Source: Streptomyces sp. ICC1 (GTDB taxonomy: Bacteria > Actinomycetota > Actinomycetes > Streptomycetales > Streptomycetaceae). Taken from it: a DNA stretch of 64,000 nucleotides. Location: contig NZ_CP030287.1 in assembly GCF_003287935.1 (NCBI RefSeq), positions 5,845,022 through 5,909,021 on the forward strand, given 5' to 3'. The position numbers and the translations under genes were made by a program. The notes beneath the pieces were generated by a model. That model had not been told where the DNA came from. It worked only from the letters and a program-made list of their open reading frames with translations, and did not search any database. This document shows, piece after piece, positions 17,637-25,571 of the stretch. The number at the start of each line of letters is the position of its first letter. Within the stretch, counting starts at the first letter, position 1.

Positions 17637-18485
17637 TCACGGGGGTGTGGGCTGCCGCAGTGCGGCAAGCAGCGCGTCGACCAGCGCGCGGGGATCGTCC
17701 GCGTGGAACCGGACGGCGCGCGCCTCGGCGCGGGCGCCGAGCGGGCGGTGGAAGGCGAGCGGCCGGGTCAGTTCCACGGTCACGGTGGTCTGGCTGCCCA
17801 CGATCAGGTCGAGCACCCCGTCCTCGGAGAGGGTGACGAGCCGGCCCTCGGGGTAGCGGCGGTCCACCCGCACCGAGGCCACCGCGTCCGGCGGGACGGC
17901 CAGGTCGAAGAGGGCGCCGTAGCGGATGAGCAGGGTGCCGTCGGGGCGGACCACGTGCGGTCGGGTGACGCAGGCGGCGTGCAGCGCGAGCACCGCCAGC
18001 ACCCCGTACACGTCGAGGACGAGCACCACCCGGTGGACGGCCGGCCAGGGGATCAGGAAGGCCAGTGCGACCGTCTCGATCAGCGACACGAAGAGCAGGC
18101 CGTACATCATGGCCGTCTGCGGACCGGTGTACGGGGCCGCGTGGTCCGCGGGGCGCACCCCGTGCGGCGGCCGGCGCAGCGCCCACCGGCAGAGCGCGGC
18201 GCCCGCGCGCAGCTCGTGCAGGAGGAGGCGGCGTACGGGCGCGGGCACGACGGCCCGGACGGCCTCACGGCGGGCGGCGCCCGGGGCGGTGCCGCGGGTG
18301 CGCGCGGCGGCGTACAGGGAGTACAGGACGCCGGCCTCCAGGAGCAGGACCCCGAGCACCAGCACCTCGGCGGCGGCCAGGGCCCAGCCGGGCGGGCGCG
18401 GGCCGGCCGCCAGGCACACCACCAGGACCAGTTCCATCGGGATCACGGCCCCCGCCGCGATCCGTGCCGCGCGTAGCGCGCTCAT
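17637..18485 (-). CDS. Membrane protein with C-terminal soluble domain, 282 aa
   Basis: Hydrophobic segments near residues 7-27, 30-58, 125-145 and 150-172, then a cytoplasmic beta-rich domain (RYGALFDLAVPPDAVASVRV, SEDGVLDLIVGSQTTVTVEL) that resembles bacterial PH-like domains. Its ATG overlaps the stop of the MerR gene by ATGA, so the two are translationally coupled and form one operon. In related actinobacterial pairs the MerR protein controls the membrane protein. Function unknown. The frame is intact although the coupled MerR gene is broken. Confidence 0.75.
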   Translation of the reverse strand: MSALRAARIAAGAVIPMELVLVVCLAAGPRPPGWALAAAEVLVLGVLLLEAGVLYSLYAAARTRGTAPGAARREAVRAVVPAPVRRLLLHELRAGAALCRWALRRPPHGVRPADHAAPYTGPQTAMMYGLLFVSLIETVALAFLIPWPAVHRVVLVLDVYGVLAVLALHAACVTRPHVVRPDGTLLIRYGALFDLAVPPDAVASVRVDRRYPEGRLVTLSEDGVLDLIVGSQTTVTVELTRPLAFHRPLGARAEARAVRFHADDPRALVDALLAALRQPTPP

Positions 18486-19281
18486 GCCCGTCCCCCCTCG
18501 TCCGTGTCCGTGTCCGTGGCGGTGCCCATGTCCGTGAAGGCTTCCATCACCCGGCGGACGACTTCCGCCTGCGCCGGGGCGTACTCGGCGAGCAGGGCCT
18601 CCGTGAAGCCCGGCGCCGCCGTCGGCCGCGCGTCGGCCCGGATCGCCGCGAACGCCTCGGCGGGCATCGCGGCCACCAGTTCCGCGGCGAGCGGCCCGAT
18701 CCGCGGGTCGTCGGCGGGCGCGTCGGCGAGTGCGTCGAGCCGCTCGTACAGCGCGAGCACCGCCGGATCGGCGGCGACCGTTCCGAGCACGGCGTAGAGC
18801 TCCTCCCCCACGGCCCCCGACGCGTCCAGCAGGCCCAGGTGCTCGCGGTCGAGCGCGGCGGCCGGCGAGGTCGTCGCGGGCGCCTTGGCGAGCAGCGCGG
18901 CGAGCGCGGGCGAGACGGGCTCGACCTCCCCGGGCGGGGCGGCGAGCAGCACGGCCAGGCGGCGCCTGCGCTCGGCCAGTTCGGCCTCCTGGCGGGCGAG
19001 GTCGGCGTCGAGCTCCTCGAGTACGTCGGCCAGGTCGCGCCCGGCGTCGTCCGCGAGCACGTCGCGCACCTCGTCGAGGCTCAGCCCGAGCTCGGTCAGC
19101 CGGCGCACCCGGGCCAGCCGGACGGCGTCGCGGACGCTGTAGGCGCGGTAACCTCCCCCAGCTACCGCTGGGAGGTGCCCCCTGGGCGCCGGTCCGGCTC
19201 CGGGAGCAGGCCGATGTGGTGGTAGTGCCGGATCGCCCGGGTGGTGACCCCGACGAGCGCGGCGATTTCTCCGATGCGCAT
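18482..19281 (-). pseudogene. MerR-family regulator interrupted by a palindromic insertion
   Basis: The first 35 codons encode a normal MerR HTH (MRIGEIAALVGVTTRAIRHY, HHIGLLPEPDRRP) starting at the ATG at 19281. A GC-rich palindrome then shifts the frame and adds a TAG at once. The rest continues in another frame (YRAYSVRDAVRLARVRRLTE, then a long coiled coil) to the stop at 18482. Removing the 29 bp at 19152-19180 restores a continuous 256-residue MerR protein reading RRPGYRAYS, so the insertion is the only lesion. A shortened product could start at an internal GTG (19108) but would lack the DNA-binding domain. Confidence 0.85.
19152..19180. repeat. 29-bp palindromic repeat inserted in a MerR gene
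   Basis: The sequence pairs CCTCCC (19152-19157) with GGGAGG (19170-19175) and AGC with GCT around a TACC loop, with two bulged C residues, followed by TGCCC. The trinucleotide CCT is present at both edges of the insert. From memory, hairpins of the form GGGAGGTGCCCCC / CTCCCCCAGC recur in many Streptomyces genomes. It introduces both a frameshift and a stop codon in the host gene. Confidence 0.75.
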
Positions 19282-19288
19282 ACGGGCC

Positions 19289-19319
19289 AGTAGAAACCCT
19301 GCCGCTGCGTCAAGGTCAA
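19289..19319 (-). promoter_or_regulatory. MerR-type promoter with 19-bp spacer
   Basis: Read on the minus strand, the -35 element is TTGACC (19319-19314) and the -10 is TCTACT (19294-19289), separated by exactly 19 bp. The spacer contains TTGACGCAGCGGCAGGG, an imperfect dyad like known MerR/TipA operators. Transcription would start about at 19282, next to the ATG at 19281, so the message should be leaderless. This suits autoregulation by the MerR protein. Confidence 0.65.
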
Positions 19320-19352
19320 GCGCCTGTACGGGGCGGGTACCATGGTCGACAC

Positions 19353-19762
19353 GACAGACGAGTCGGCCGGGCGGCCGCGTCGGGGTCCCCGGATCCCGCC
19401 GAGGAACGTCCGGGCTCCACAGGGCAGGGTGGTGGCTAACGGCCACCCGGGGTGACCCGCGGGACAGTGCCACAGAAAACAGACCGCCTGGGGCTTCGGC
19501 CCCCGGTAAGGGTGAAACGGTGGTGTAAGAGACCACCAGCGCCTGAGGTGACTCAGGCGGCTAGGTAAACCCCACCCGGAGCAAGGTCAAGAGGGGTCGT
19601 TTTCGGACGACTCTGCGCGAACGTTCGAGGGCTGCCCGCCCGAGTTCGCGGGTAGACCGCACGAGACCGGCGGCAACGCCGGTCCTAGATGGATGGCCGT
19701 CTCCCCGGCGACCGCGAGGTCTCCGGGCGACAGAACCCGGCGTACAGGCCGACTCGTCTGTT
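19353..19762 (+). ncRNA. rnpB: RNase P RNA (type A)
   Basis: Catalytic RNA of RNase P, which removes tRNA 5' leaders. The closing helix P1 is visible as CAGACGAGTCGGCC (19355-19368) pairing perfectly with GGCCGACTCGTCTG (19747-19760). Conserved region I appears as GAGGAACGTCCGGGCTCC (from about 19400), and conserved region V as GACAGAACCCGGCGTACAGG (about 19728-19747). The size, about 410 nt, is normal. Ends are approximate. A terminator follows at 19781-19825. Confidence 0.95.
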
Positions 19763-19780
19763 GCACCTCTCCGGAGCCAC

Positions 19781-19825
19781 ACCTCTCCGACCCGCGGATA
19801 CGCGGGTCCGGGGAGGTTTTTCTTT
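19781..19825 (+). terminator. Terminator of RNase P RNA
   Basis: GACCCGCG (19789-19796) pairs with CGCGGGTC (19801-19808) around a GATA loop. The stem continues as ACCTCTCC with GGGGAGGT past one bulged C, and is followed by TTTTTCTTT. This is a strong intrinsic terminator, unusual for its U-tract in this GC-rich DNA. Confidence 0.85.
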
Positions 19826-19876
19826 GCCCCTGTCGTTCCCTTCACGACGACCCCGCGCCACACGCAGCCGAGACTG

Positions 19877-19893
19877 GTACGGTAATGCCGTAC
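19877..19893 (+). promoter_or_regulatory. Candidate YefM operator
   Basis: GTACGG (19877-19882) and CCGTAC (19888-19893) form an inverted repeat around TAATG, 27 bp before the antitoxin start. YefM-family antitoxins bind short palindromes centred on GTAC-type sequence and repress their own operon. The GGTACGGTAAT sequence could also serve as an extended -10. Confidence 0.5.
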
Positions 19894-19920
19894 GACTTGA
19901 CGTGACAGGGAGGTCAGTCC

Positions 19921-20196
19921 ATGCCGATCTCGGCGAACGAAGCCCGCACACGCTTCTACCCACTGATCCGGCAGGTCAACGAGGACCACGAACCGATAGA
20001 GGTCACCTCCCGGGAGCACGGCGACGTGGTCATCATGGCCGCCGAGGACTTCCGGTCCTGGCAGGAGACGGTCTACCTCCTGCGCTCACCCCGTAACGCG
20101 CAGATCCTCATGGAGTCCATCGCCGAGCTCGACGCCGGCCACGGGCAGGCGCGCGAGCTCATCGACGACACGGACGACGTCGGGTCCGCCGCGTGA
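19921..20196 (+). CDS. yefM: YefM-type antitoxin (Phd/YefM family), 91 aa
   Basis: Antitoxin that binds and neutralises the YoeB toxin and represses the operon. The N-terminal DNA-binding Phd/YefM domain is clear: [59 protein letters not shown]. The acidic C-terminal tail ([15 protein letters not shown]) is the toxin-binding part. A GGGAGG Shine-Dalgarno sequence precedes the ATG. The stop overlaps the toxin GTG by GTGA, so the two are translationally coupled. Confidence 0.95.
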   Translation: MPISANEARTRFYPLIRQVNEDHEPIEVTSREHGDVVIMAAEDFRSWQETVYLLRSPRNAQILMESIAELDAGHGQARELIDDTDDVGSAA

Positions 20197-20447
20197 AGGT
20201 GATGTTCTCCAGCCGCGCCTGGGATCAGTACACGTACTGGTCGACGGCTGATCCGAAGATCCTCAAGCGGATCAATCGCCTGATCCAGGAGATCCAGCGC
20301 ACGCCCTTCGAAGGCGCCGGAAAGCCGGAACCGCTCAAGGGCAACCTCTCCGGCTGGTGGTCCAGAAGGATCACCGATGAGCACCGTCTCGTCTACCGCA
20401 CCAGGGACGGGGCCGTGGAGATCGCCCAGGCCCGCTACCACTACTGA
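20193..20447 (+). CDS. yoeB: YoeB-type toxin, ribosome-dependent mRNA interferase, 84 aa
   Basis: RelE-superfamily toxin that cleaves mRNA in the ribosomal A site. It has the same length as E. coli YoeB (84 aa) and keeps the three catalytic residues at the same positions: Glu46 (KPEPLK), Arg65 (DEHRLVY) and His83 with terminal Tyr84 (ARYHY). [20 protein letters not shown] is the family signature. Starts with GTG overlapping the antitoxin stop. All catalytic residues are intact, so the toxin should be active. Confidence 0.95.
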   Translation: MKVMFSSRAWDQYTYWSTADPKILKRINRLIQEIQRTPFEGAGKPEPLKGNLSGWWSRRITDEHRLVYRTRDGAVEIAQARYHY

Positions 20448-20469
20448 GCGGCGGCGGCCCCGGCCGCGC

Positions 20470-20504
20470 CACGGGAAGCCCCCGCCGGGCGGGGGCTTCC
20501 CGTG
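20470..20504. terminator. Bidirectional terminator hairpin
   Basis: CACGGGAAGCCCCCGCC pairs with GGCGGGGGCTTCCCGTG with almost no loop constraint (the inner pairs will open). It sits between the convergent yoeB and RNase H/phosphatase genes and can serve both. Confidence 0.8.
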
Positions 20505-20506
20505 GG

Positions 20507-21844
20507 CTACCGCAGGTGGGACGTGTCGTTCAGGAGGCGGAGCGAGGCGTTGCCGTCCGCGTAGTAGGCCACCGCGGACAGCGAGGCCGCCGACAGCTCC
20601 ATGCGGAACAGCGCCTCCGGCGGGGCTCCCAGCGCGAGCCGGACCAGGATCTTGACCGGTGTCACGTGCGAGACCAGCAGCACCGTGCGGCCCGCGTGCG
20701 CGGCCAGCAGCCGGTCCCGGGTCGCCGAGATGCGGCGGGTGGCGGACGCGAAGCTCTCGCCGCCGCCCGTCGGCGCGGCCTTCGGGGAGTCCAGCCACGC
20801 CTGTAGGTCGTCCGGGAAGCGCTCGCGCACCTCGCCGAAGGTCATCCCCTCCCAGGCGCCGAAGTCCACCTCGCGCAGGCCCTCCTCGACGGTGACCTCC
20901 AGCCCGAGCCGGTCCGCGACGGCCTGCGCCGTCTCGCGGCAGCGCCGCAGCGGGGAGCTGACCACCGTCTGGATGGTGCCGCGCGCCGCCAGCGACTCCG
21001 CGACGGCGGCGGCCTGCCTGCGGCCGGCCGCGGACAGCTCCGGGTCACTGCCGCCGCTGCCGGAGAAGCGCTTCTGCGGAGTGAGCGCGGTCTCGCCGTG
21101 GCGCAGCAGCACGAAGGTCGCCGGGGTGCCCATGTCGGGGCCCCAGCCCTGCCCGGCGGCGGGGGCCGCGGGCTCCGGGGCCTCCTGGAGGTCGTCGAGG
21201 TCCTCCAGGTCCGCGAAGAGGGTGTCCGCCCCGGCCGGTGCGGATCCGGCGCTCGCGCCCGCAGCCGCGCCCGCACGGGTCCGCGTACCACCGCCGGAGG
21301 CCAGGGCGGCCCTGACGGCCGCGGCACCCTTCGCCGCGTCACCCGGAGGGCCCTGCGGGGACGCCGCCGCGCGGGCCGCCGAGGCGTCCAGGGCGGCCGA
21401 GGAGTGCGGTGAGTTGACGGGCTCCCACTGCTCGCCGCGCTTGCCCGCGTCCATCGCCTCGTTCGCGAGCCGGTCCGCGTGCTTGTTCCGCTCGCGCGGG
21501 ATCCACTCGTACGTCACCTGCGCGCGCGGCAGGATCTTCGCGGCCTGCGCCGCGAGCGGCTTCATGTCGGGGTGCTTGATCTTCCAGCGGCCCGACATCT
21601 GCTCGACGACGAGCTTGGAGTCCATCCGTACGAGGACCTCCGCGTCCGGGTCCAGCTCACGGGCGGCCTGCAGCCCGGCGACGAGGCCCTTGTACTCGGC
21701 CACGTTGTTCGTCGCGACGCCGATGTACTCCGCGCGCTCGGCCAGCGTCTCGCCCGTGGCCGGGTCGAGGACGACGGAGCCGTAGCCGGCGGGCCCCGGG
21801 TTGCCCCGGGAGCCGCCGTCGGCTTCCACAACGAACTTCGGCAT
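20507..21844 (-). CDS. Bifunctional RNase H / histidine (acid) phosphatase, 445 aa
   Basis: Fusion typical of actinobacteria (Rv2228c-like). The N-terminal RNase HI domain (1-130) degrades RNA in RNA-DNA hybrids; acidic residues D9 (EADGGSRGNPGPAGYG), E50 (NNVAEYKGL), D75 (VRMDSKLV) and the Asp in NKHADRLAN are present. A linker of about 110 Ala/Gly-rich residues follows. The C-terminal histidine phosphatase has VLLRHGETALTPQKRFSG, SPLRRCRETAQAV and LLVSHVTPVKIL; in mycobacteria this half acts as an alpha-ribazole phosphatase in B12 synthesis. Its ATG overlaps the stop of the zinc-ribbon gene by one base, so three genes (Nif3, zinc ribbon, RNase H) form an operon. Confidence 0.9.
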   Translation of the reverse strand: MPKFVVEADGGSRGNPGPAGYGSVVLDPATGETLAERAEYIGVATNNVAEYKGLVAGLQAARELDPDAEVLVRMDSKLVVEQMSGRWKIKHPDMKPLAAQAAKILPRAQVTYEWIPRERNKHADRLANEAMDAGKRGEQWEPVNSPHSSAALDASAARAAASPQGPPGDAAKGAAAVRAALASGGGTRTRAGAAAGASAGSAPAGADTLFADLEDLDDLQEAPEPAAPAAGQGWGPDMGTPATFVLLRHGETALTPQKRFSGSGGSDPELSAAGRRQAAAVAESLAARGTIQTVVSSPLRRCRETAQAVADRLGLEVTVEEGLREVDFGAWEGMTFGEVRERFPDDLQAWLDSPKAAPTGGGESFASATRRISATRDRLLAAHAGRTVLLVSHVTPVKILVRLALGAPPEALFRMELSAASLSAVAYYADGNASLRLLNDTSHLR

Positions 21845-22587
21845 CAGATGCCCGCGTCGGCCATGCGGACCAGGATGCGGCCGCAGCTCTCGTGGCGGAC
21901 GATCTGGTCGCGGGCGGCGGCCTTGATCTCGTTGACCTCGGCGAGGTCGAGCTCCAGGCGGCAGCCCTCGCAGCGGCGCTGCGACAGGCGGGCGGCGCCG
22001 ACGCCGCCCTGCTTGACGCGGATCTTCTCGTACAGGGCGATCAGCGCGGCCGGCATGGCGGTGACGATGATCTCGCGGTCCTTGGCGATGCCCGCGACCT
22101 CGGCGTCGATCGCACCGGTGGCGGCGTCGCGGCGCACGGTGGCGTCGGCGAGCTTGGTCTCCAGGGAGGCGACCCGCTCGGTCAGCCCGACGACGGTCTC
22201 CTGCGCGGTCTCCAGGCGCTCCATGACCTCGAGGACGACGTCCTCCAGGTCGCCCTGGCGCTTGGCGAGGGAGACGACCTCGCTCTGCAGGTTGGCCAGG
22301 TCGCGGGCGGAGATCCCGGCGCCCGAGTCGAGGCGCGCCTGGTCGCGGGCGGCGCGCTGGCGCACCTGGTCCACGTCCTGCTCGGCCTTGGTCTGCTCGC
22401 GGGCGGCGTCCGTGGCCTTGGTCTGGGCGGCGACGAGGAAGTCGCGCTGCTGGGCGAGGTCCTTGGTCAGCGAGTCGACCTCGACGTGCTCGGGCAGCAT
22501 CTTGTGCTTGTGGGTGAGCTGAGACAGCCGGACGTCCAGGGCCTGGACGTCGAGAAGTCGGATCTGGTCGGCGGGCTCGGCGTTCAG
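21844..22587 (-). CDS. C4-type zinc-ribbon coiled-coil protein, 247 aa
   Basis: A long coiled coil (about residues 10-180, heptad-rich, e.g. LTKDLAQQRDFLVAAQTKAT) is followed by a zf-RING_7-type ribbon with CEGCRLEL and a later ESCGRILVR pair. Homologues lie between Nif3 and RNase H genes across actinobacteria and are suspected RNA- or ribosome-associated proteins; role unproven. The best start is an unusual CTG at 22587: GGAG lies about seven bases upstream, and CTGA overlaps the Nif3 stop, giving the conserved MNAEPADQIRLLDVQ start. No ATG, GTG or TTG codon fits as well. Confidence 0.85.
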   Translation of the reverse strand: MNAEPADQIRLLDVQALDVRLSQLTHKHKMLPEHVEVDSLTKDLAQQRDFLVAAQTKATDAAREQTKAEQDVDQVRQRAARDQARLDSGAGISARDLANLQSEVVSLAKRQGDLEDVVLEVMERLETAQETVVGLTERVASLETKLADATVRRDAATGAIDAEVAGIAKDREIIVTAMPAALIALYEKIRVKQGGVGAARLSQRRCEGCRLELDLAEVNEIKAAARDQIVRHESCGRILVRMADAGI

Positions 22588-23441
22588 TTGGGGGCTCCAG
22601 AGATAGAAGGGGGTGTCACGGACGGCGCGTGCGCCGTCCACGGGTCGGTGACCGTGCGCGAGACGTGGGTGCGAAGACCCCAGCCGTTGCGCTCGGAGAT
22701 GGCGTCGAGCTGGGCCGCCGCCTGCTCGCACCAGGGCCACTCGGTGGCCCAGTGGGCGGCGTCGACGAGGGCGAGCGGGGACTGCTCGCGGGCCTCGGAC
22801 ACCGGGTGGTGGCGCAGGTCGGCGGTGACGTAGGCGTCGACGCCGGCGGCGCGGACCTGCGCGAAGAGGCTGTCGCCGGAGCCGCCGCTGACCGCGACGG
22901 TGCGGATCAGCGCGTCGGGGTCGCCGGCCACCCGGATGCCCTGCGCGGTGGGCTGGAGCCAGGCGGCAACGCGCGCCGCGAACTCGCGCAGCGTCTCGGG
23001 GCGGTCGAGCTCGCAGAGCCGGCCCAGGCCCCGGCGCCCGTTGGGGTCGCTCGGGTCCGGGACGAGCGGGCCGGTGACGCGCAGGTCGAGGGCGCCGGCG
23101 AGGGCGTCGGAGACGCCCGGGTCGGCGGTGTCGGCGTTGGTGTGGGCGACGTGCAGCGCGATGTCGTTCTTGATCAGCGTGTGCACGACGCGGCCCTTGA
23201 AGGTGCCCGCCTCGACGGTGGTGGTGCCGCGCAGGTAGAGGGGGTGGTGGGTGACGACCAGGTCGGCGCCCATTTTCACCGCCTCGTCGACGATCTCCTG
23301 GACGGGGTCGACGGCGAACAGGACCCGGGAGACCTCGGCGTCGGGGTCGCCGCAGACGGTGCCGACGGCGTCCCACTGCTCGGCCCGCGAGGGGGGCCAG
23401 AGAGCGTCCAGCGCGGCGATGACTTCAGAGAGGCGGGGCAC
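22584..23441 (-). CDS. Nif3-like dinuclear metal centre protein, 285 aa
   Basis: NIF3/YbgI family, a toroidal protein that holds two metal ions. Metal ligands appear in VVTHHPLYLRG (two His, about residues 64-65), in HVAHTNADTA (about 97-101) and in the C-terminal VDAAHWATEWPW. GDPDAEVSRVLFAVDPVQEI and VAVSGGSGDSLF are standard blocks. Reported links include GTP cyclohydrolase I-type activity, but the true function is unsettled. Starts with GTG at 23441; its stop overlaps the next gene's CTG. First gene of the operon with the zinc-ribbon and RNase H/phosphatase genes. Confidence 0.9.
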   Translation of the reverse strand: MPRLSEVIAALDALWPPSRAEQWDAVGTVCGDPDAEVSRVLFAVDPVQEIVDEAVKMGADLVVTHHPLYLRGTTTVEAGTFKGRVVHTLIKNDIALHVAHTNADTADPGVSDALAGALDLRVTGPLVPDPSDPNGRRGLGRLCELDRPETLREFAARVAAWLQPTAQGIRVAGDPDALIRTVAVSGGSGDSLFAQVRAAGVDAYVTADLRHHPVSEAREQSPLALVDAAHWATEWPWCEQAAAQLDAISERNGWGLRTHVSRTVTDPWTAHAPSVTPPSISGAPN

Positions 23442-23707
23442 AGGCCAAGGCTACCGTCCGCACCGACCGGCCCAGCGCTCCGAGCCCGCCGGATCCGGGC
23501 TCCCGGGGCCGGGGCGGGCGGAGCCCGAAAGGGGGTGAGGCGGACCCAACCACCGGCCTCACCCCAAACGCCCCGATATCGCACAGCACAATCTCCACCT
23601 CCGCCACAGCCGAACCACCAGCCCGCCACCCGTATGTGTGAAGCGGGGGTTGTCGCGTTGTCCGGCGGGAACCGCGATCACTACGTTCCTCGGCGGAGGT
23701 GCCGCAG

Positions 23708-24731
23708 ATGACCATCTGTGCGATCGAGAACACGACGACGGCCCCGTTCACCATCGCCGCGGACGGGTCCTACGCCGCCCGGCTCGCCGGGGTCGGCGAG
23801 GCCCGGTACCCGGAGCGCTGGACGCTGACCGGGCCGGAGCCGTACGCGGTGCCGCTGCCGCTCGCGCAGCCCGAGGAGGCCGACAGCGAGCTGCTGCCGC
23901 TGGCCGACGGGCGGGTGCTGATCCACCGCCGGGTGGCGGAGCGGCACGCCTTCGCGCTGCTGTACCCGACGGGCGGCGGCGAGCCGGGCGCGGGCCCGCG
24001 GACCGGGGAGCTGGCGCTCGGCGCGATCGCCCCGCAGGACGAGCCGGGGGCGGGGGAAGGCGTACGGGTCACCCTGCTGCCGCCGTCCCCGGACGGGCAC
24101 GGGGCCTTCGCCCTGGCCGTGGGGGCCGCCGCGACCACGGTGTGGCAGGTGGCCGGGACCCCGTTCGGGCCGGAGCGCGTGGCCCGGATCCCGGGGCGCT
24201 GCTCGGGCGGGGTCTGGCTGGACCGGACGGGCCGGCTGCTGGCGCTGGACCGGGAGCTGGACGGCCCGCGCGGGCCGGTGGTCAAGGCCGTGGCCGTGGA
24301 CCTGGGGCGGGCCGGCGAGGTCTCCCCGCTGCTCCAGATCGCCGAGGACAGCGACGACCGGCTGCTGCTGGCCGACCCCGACAGCGGGCTGCTGCTGATC
24401 CGCTCGGACGCGCCGGGCGAGCCCCGGCTCGGCTGGGGGGTCCTGGGCAGCGCCCGCCCGGTGCGCTTCCCGGAGTGCCTGCGGGCCGTCGGGGCCACGG
24501 CGACGCCGTTCGCGGTGCAGCCGGGGCAGGTGCTGATGCCGGAGAGCTGCGGGGTCGCGCTGCGGGTGGACGAGGCCGGCGACGGCTACGGCGGGAGCGT
24601 GGCCGGGCTCGCCCTGTGGCGCCCCGCGGACCGGCACGTCTTCCGGCTCGGCGCCCCGGCGGGCTGGCTCGGCGGGACGGGCCGGTGGAGCGCGGAGGGC
24701 CGCCTGCACCTTCCGTACGCGACCCCGGAGG
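23708..24731 (+). CDS. Hypothetical beta-rich protein, cut at its 3' end by an adapter-like sequence
   Basis: The ATG at 23708 has GGAGG eight bases upstream. About 341 codons are present, starting MTICAIENTTTAPFTIAADG. Repeated short strands such as GRVLIHRRVAERHAFALLYP, GGVWLDRTGRLLALDRELDG and DDRLLLADPDSGLLLI suggest a beta-propeller-like fold; there is no signal peptide and no known family. Similarity of style (Arg/Pro/Gly-rich, cytoplasmic) ends at PYATPEA, where the Nextera-like sequence begins. The reading frame continues only because the joined pieces happen to be in phase. The true C-terminus is not in this window. Confidence 0.6.
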
Positions 24732-24766
24732 CTGTCTCCTATACACATACCCGAGCCCACGAGAAC
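24732..24766. other. Nextera/Tn5 mosaic-end adapter-like sequence (assembly artefact)
   Basis: The sequence reads CTGTCTCCTATACACAT, then ACCCGAGCCCACGAGA, AC. The Nextera transposase adapter is the 19-bp mosaic end CTGTCTCTTATACACATCT followed by CCGAGCCCACGAGAC. The two agree except for a C for T, AC for CT and one extra A. Translated, it gives VSYTHTRAHE in one frame and CLLYTYPSPRE in another, close to peptides well known as adapter contamination in databases. It marks the join between two unrelated genes. Confidence 0.9.
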
Positions 24767-25495
24767 TTCGTCGGCTTCTACCAGCCCAACATCGGCGAGC
24801 GGTTCTCCCCGATCACCCCGGCCCGCGTCGCTGACACCCGCACCGCGGGCGGCCCGCTGGGCGGCGGCCAGACCCGCACGGTCAAGGTCGCCGGCGTCAA
24901 CGGCATCCCGGCCGACGCCACGGCGGTCGCGCTCAACCTGACCGGTACGGGCGCCACCGAGCAGGCGCACGTCATCGCCTACCCGGACCCGGCGAAGCGT
25001 CCGGCCACCTCGAACCTGAACGTGGAGCCCGGCAAGGACAAGTCGAACCAGGCGATCGTCCCGGTCGGCCCGAACGGCACCATCACCCTCTACACCAACT
25101 CCGGTTCCACGCACGTGATCCTGGACGCGGTCGGCTACTACGGCAAGGACGGCAAGGCCCTCTTCACCCCGGTCGTGCCCAAGCGCCTCGCCGACACCCG
25201 CAGCACCGGCAAGCTCGCCCCCGGCGCGATCACCAACATCTCCGGCCTCCCGGCGAACTCGGTGGGCGCGGTCCTGAACCTCACCGCCACCGACACCACC
25301 GACCCCGGCTTCCTGACCGCCTACGCCTTCGGCGCCACCCGCACGGACGCCAGCAGCCTCAACACCATCCCCGGCCGCACCGTCCCCAACCACGTCACCA
25401 CCCCCGTCACCGACGGCAAGGTCACCGTCTTCAACAGCTACGGCGGCCCCAACCACGTCATCACCGACCTCCTCGGCCACTTCACCAAGGGATAA
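24767..25495 (+). CDS. C-terminal part of a secreted beta-repeat protein (5' end missing)
   Basis: About 242 codons form two copies of a domain common in secreted actinobacterial proteins: 'PxRxADTR(T/S)xGxLxxGxxxxxxVxG(I/L)PAxxxAVxLNLTxT' then a strand block ending HVI(L/T)DxxGxY/F. Copy 1 runs from RFSPITPARVADTRTAGGPL to HVILDAVGYYG; copy 2 runs from VVPKRLADTRSTGKLAPGAI to HVITDLLGHFTKG at the C-terminus. The N-terminal signal peptide and any catalytic domain that should precede these repeats are absent, because the adapter-like sequence adjoins. Such repeats are thought to bind surfaces or polysaccharide. Confidence 0.75.
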   Translation, partial: FVGFYQPNIGERFSPITPARVADTRTAGGPLGGGQTRTVKVAGVNGIPADATAVALNLTGTGATEQAHVIAYPDPAKRPATSNLNVEPGKDKSNQAIVPVGPNGTITLYTNSGSTHVILDAVGYYGKDGKALFTPVVPKRLADTRSTGKLAPGAITNISGLPANSVGAVLNLTATDTTDPGFLTAYAFGATRTDASSLNTIPGRTVPNHVTTPVTDGKVTVFNSYGGPNHVITDLLGHFTKG

Positions 25496-25512
25496 CCGCA
25501 CCCGCTGAACAC

Positions 25513-25553
25513 GAGAGCCCCGGCCACCGCGATGCGCGGTGGCCGGGGCTCTC
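25513..25553. terminator. Bidirectional terminator, 19-bp perfect stem
   Basis: GAGAGCCCCGGCCACCGCG (25513-25531) pairs perfectly with 25535-25553 around an ATG loop. It lies between the convergent repeat-protein and msrA genes and serves both. Confidence 0.9.
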
Positions 25554-25571
25554 TCGTGCGGGCGGGGCCGC

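Noticed and set aside
19561..20019. Minus-strand frame across the RNase P RNA end
   Set aside because: It overlaps the well-defined RNase P RNA, its terminator and the yefM promoter, and has no protein similarity.
23708..25495. A 596-residue protein joining a propeller-like domain to secreted repeats
   Set aside because: The junction is the adapter-like sequence, and the two halves imply different cellular locations.
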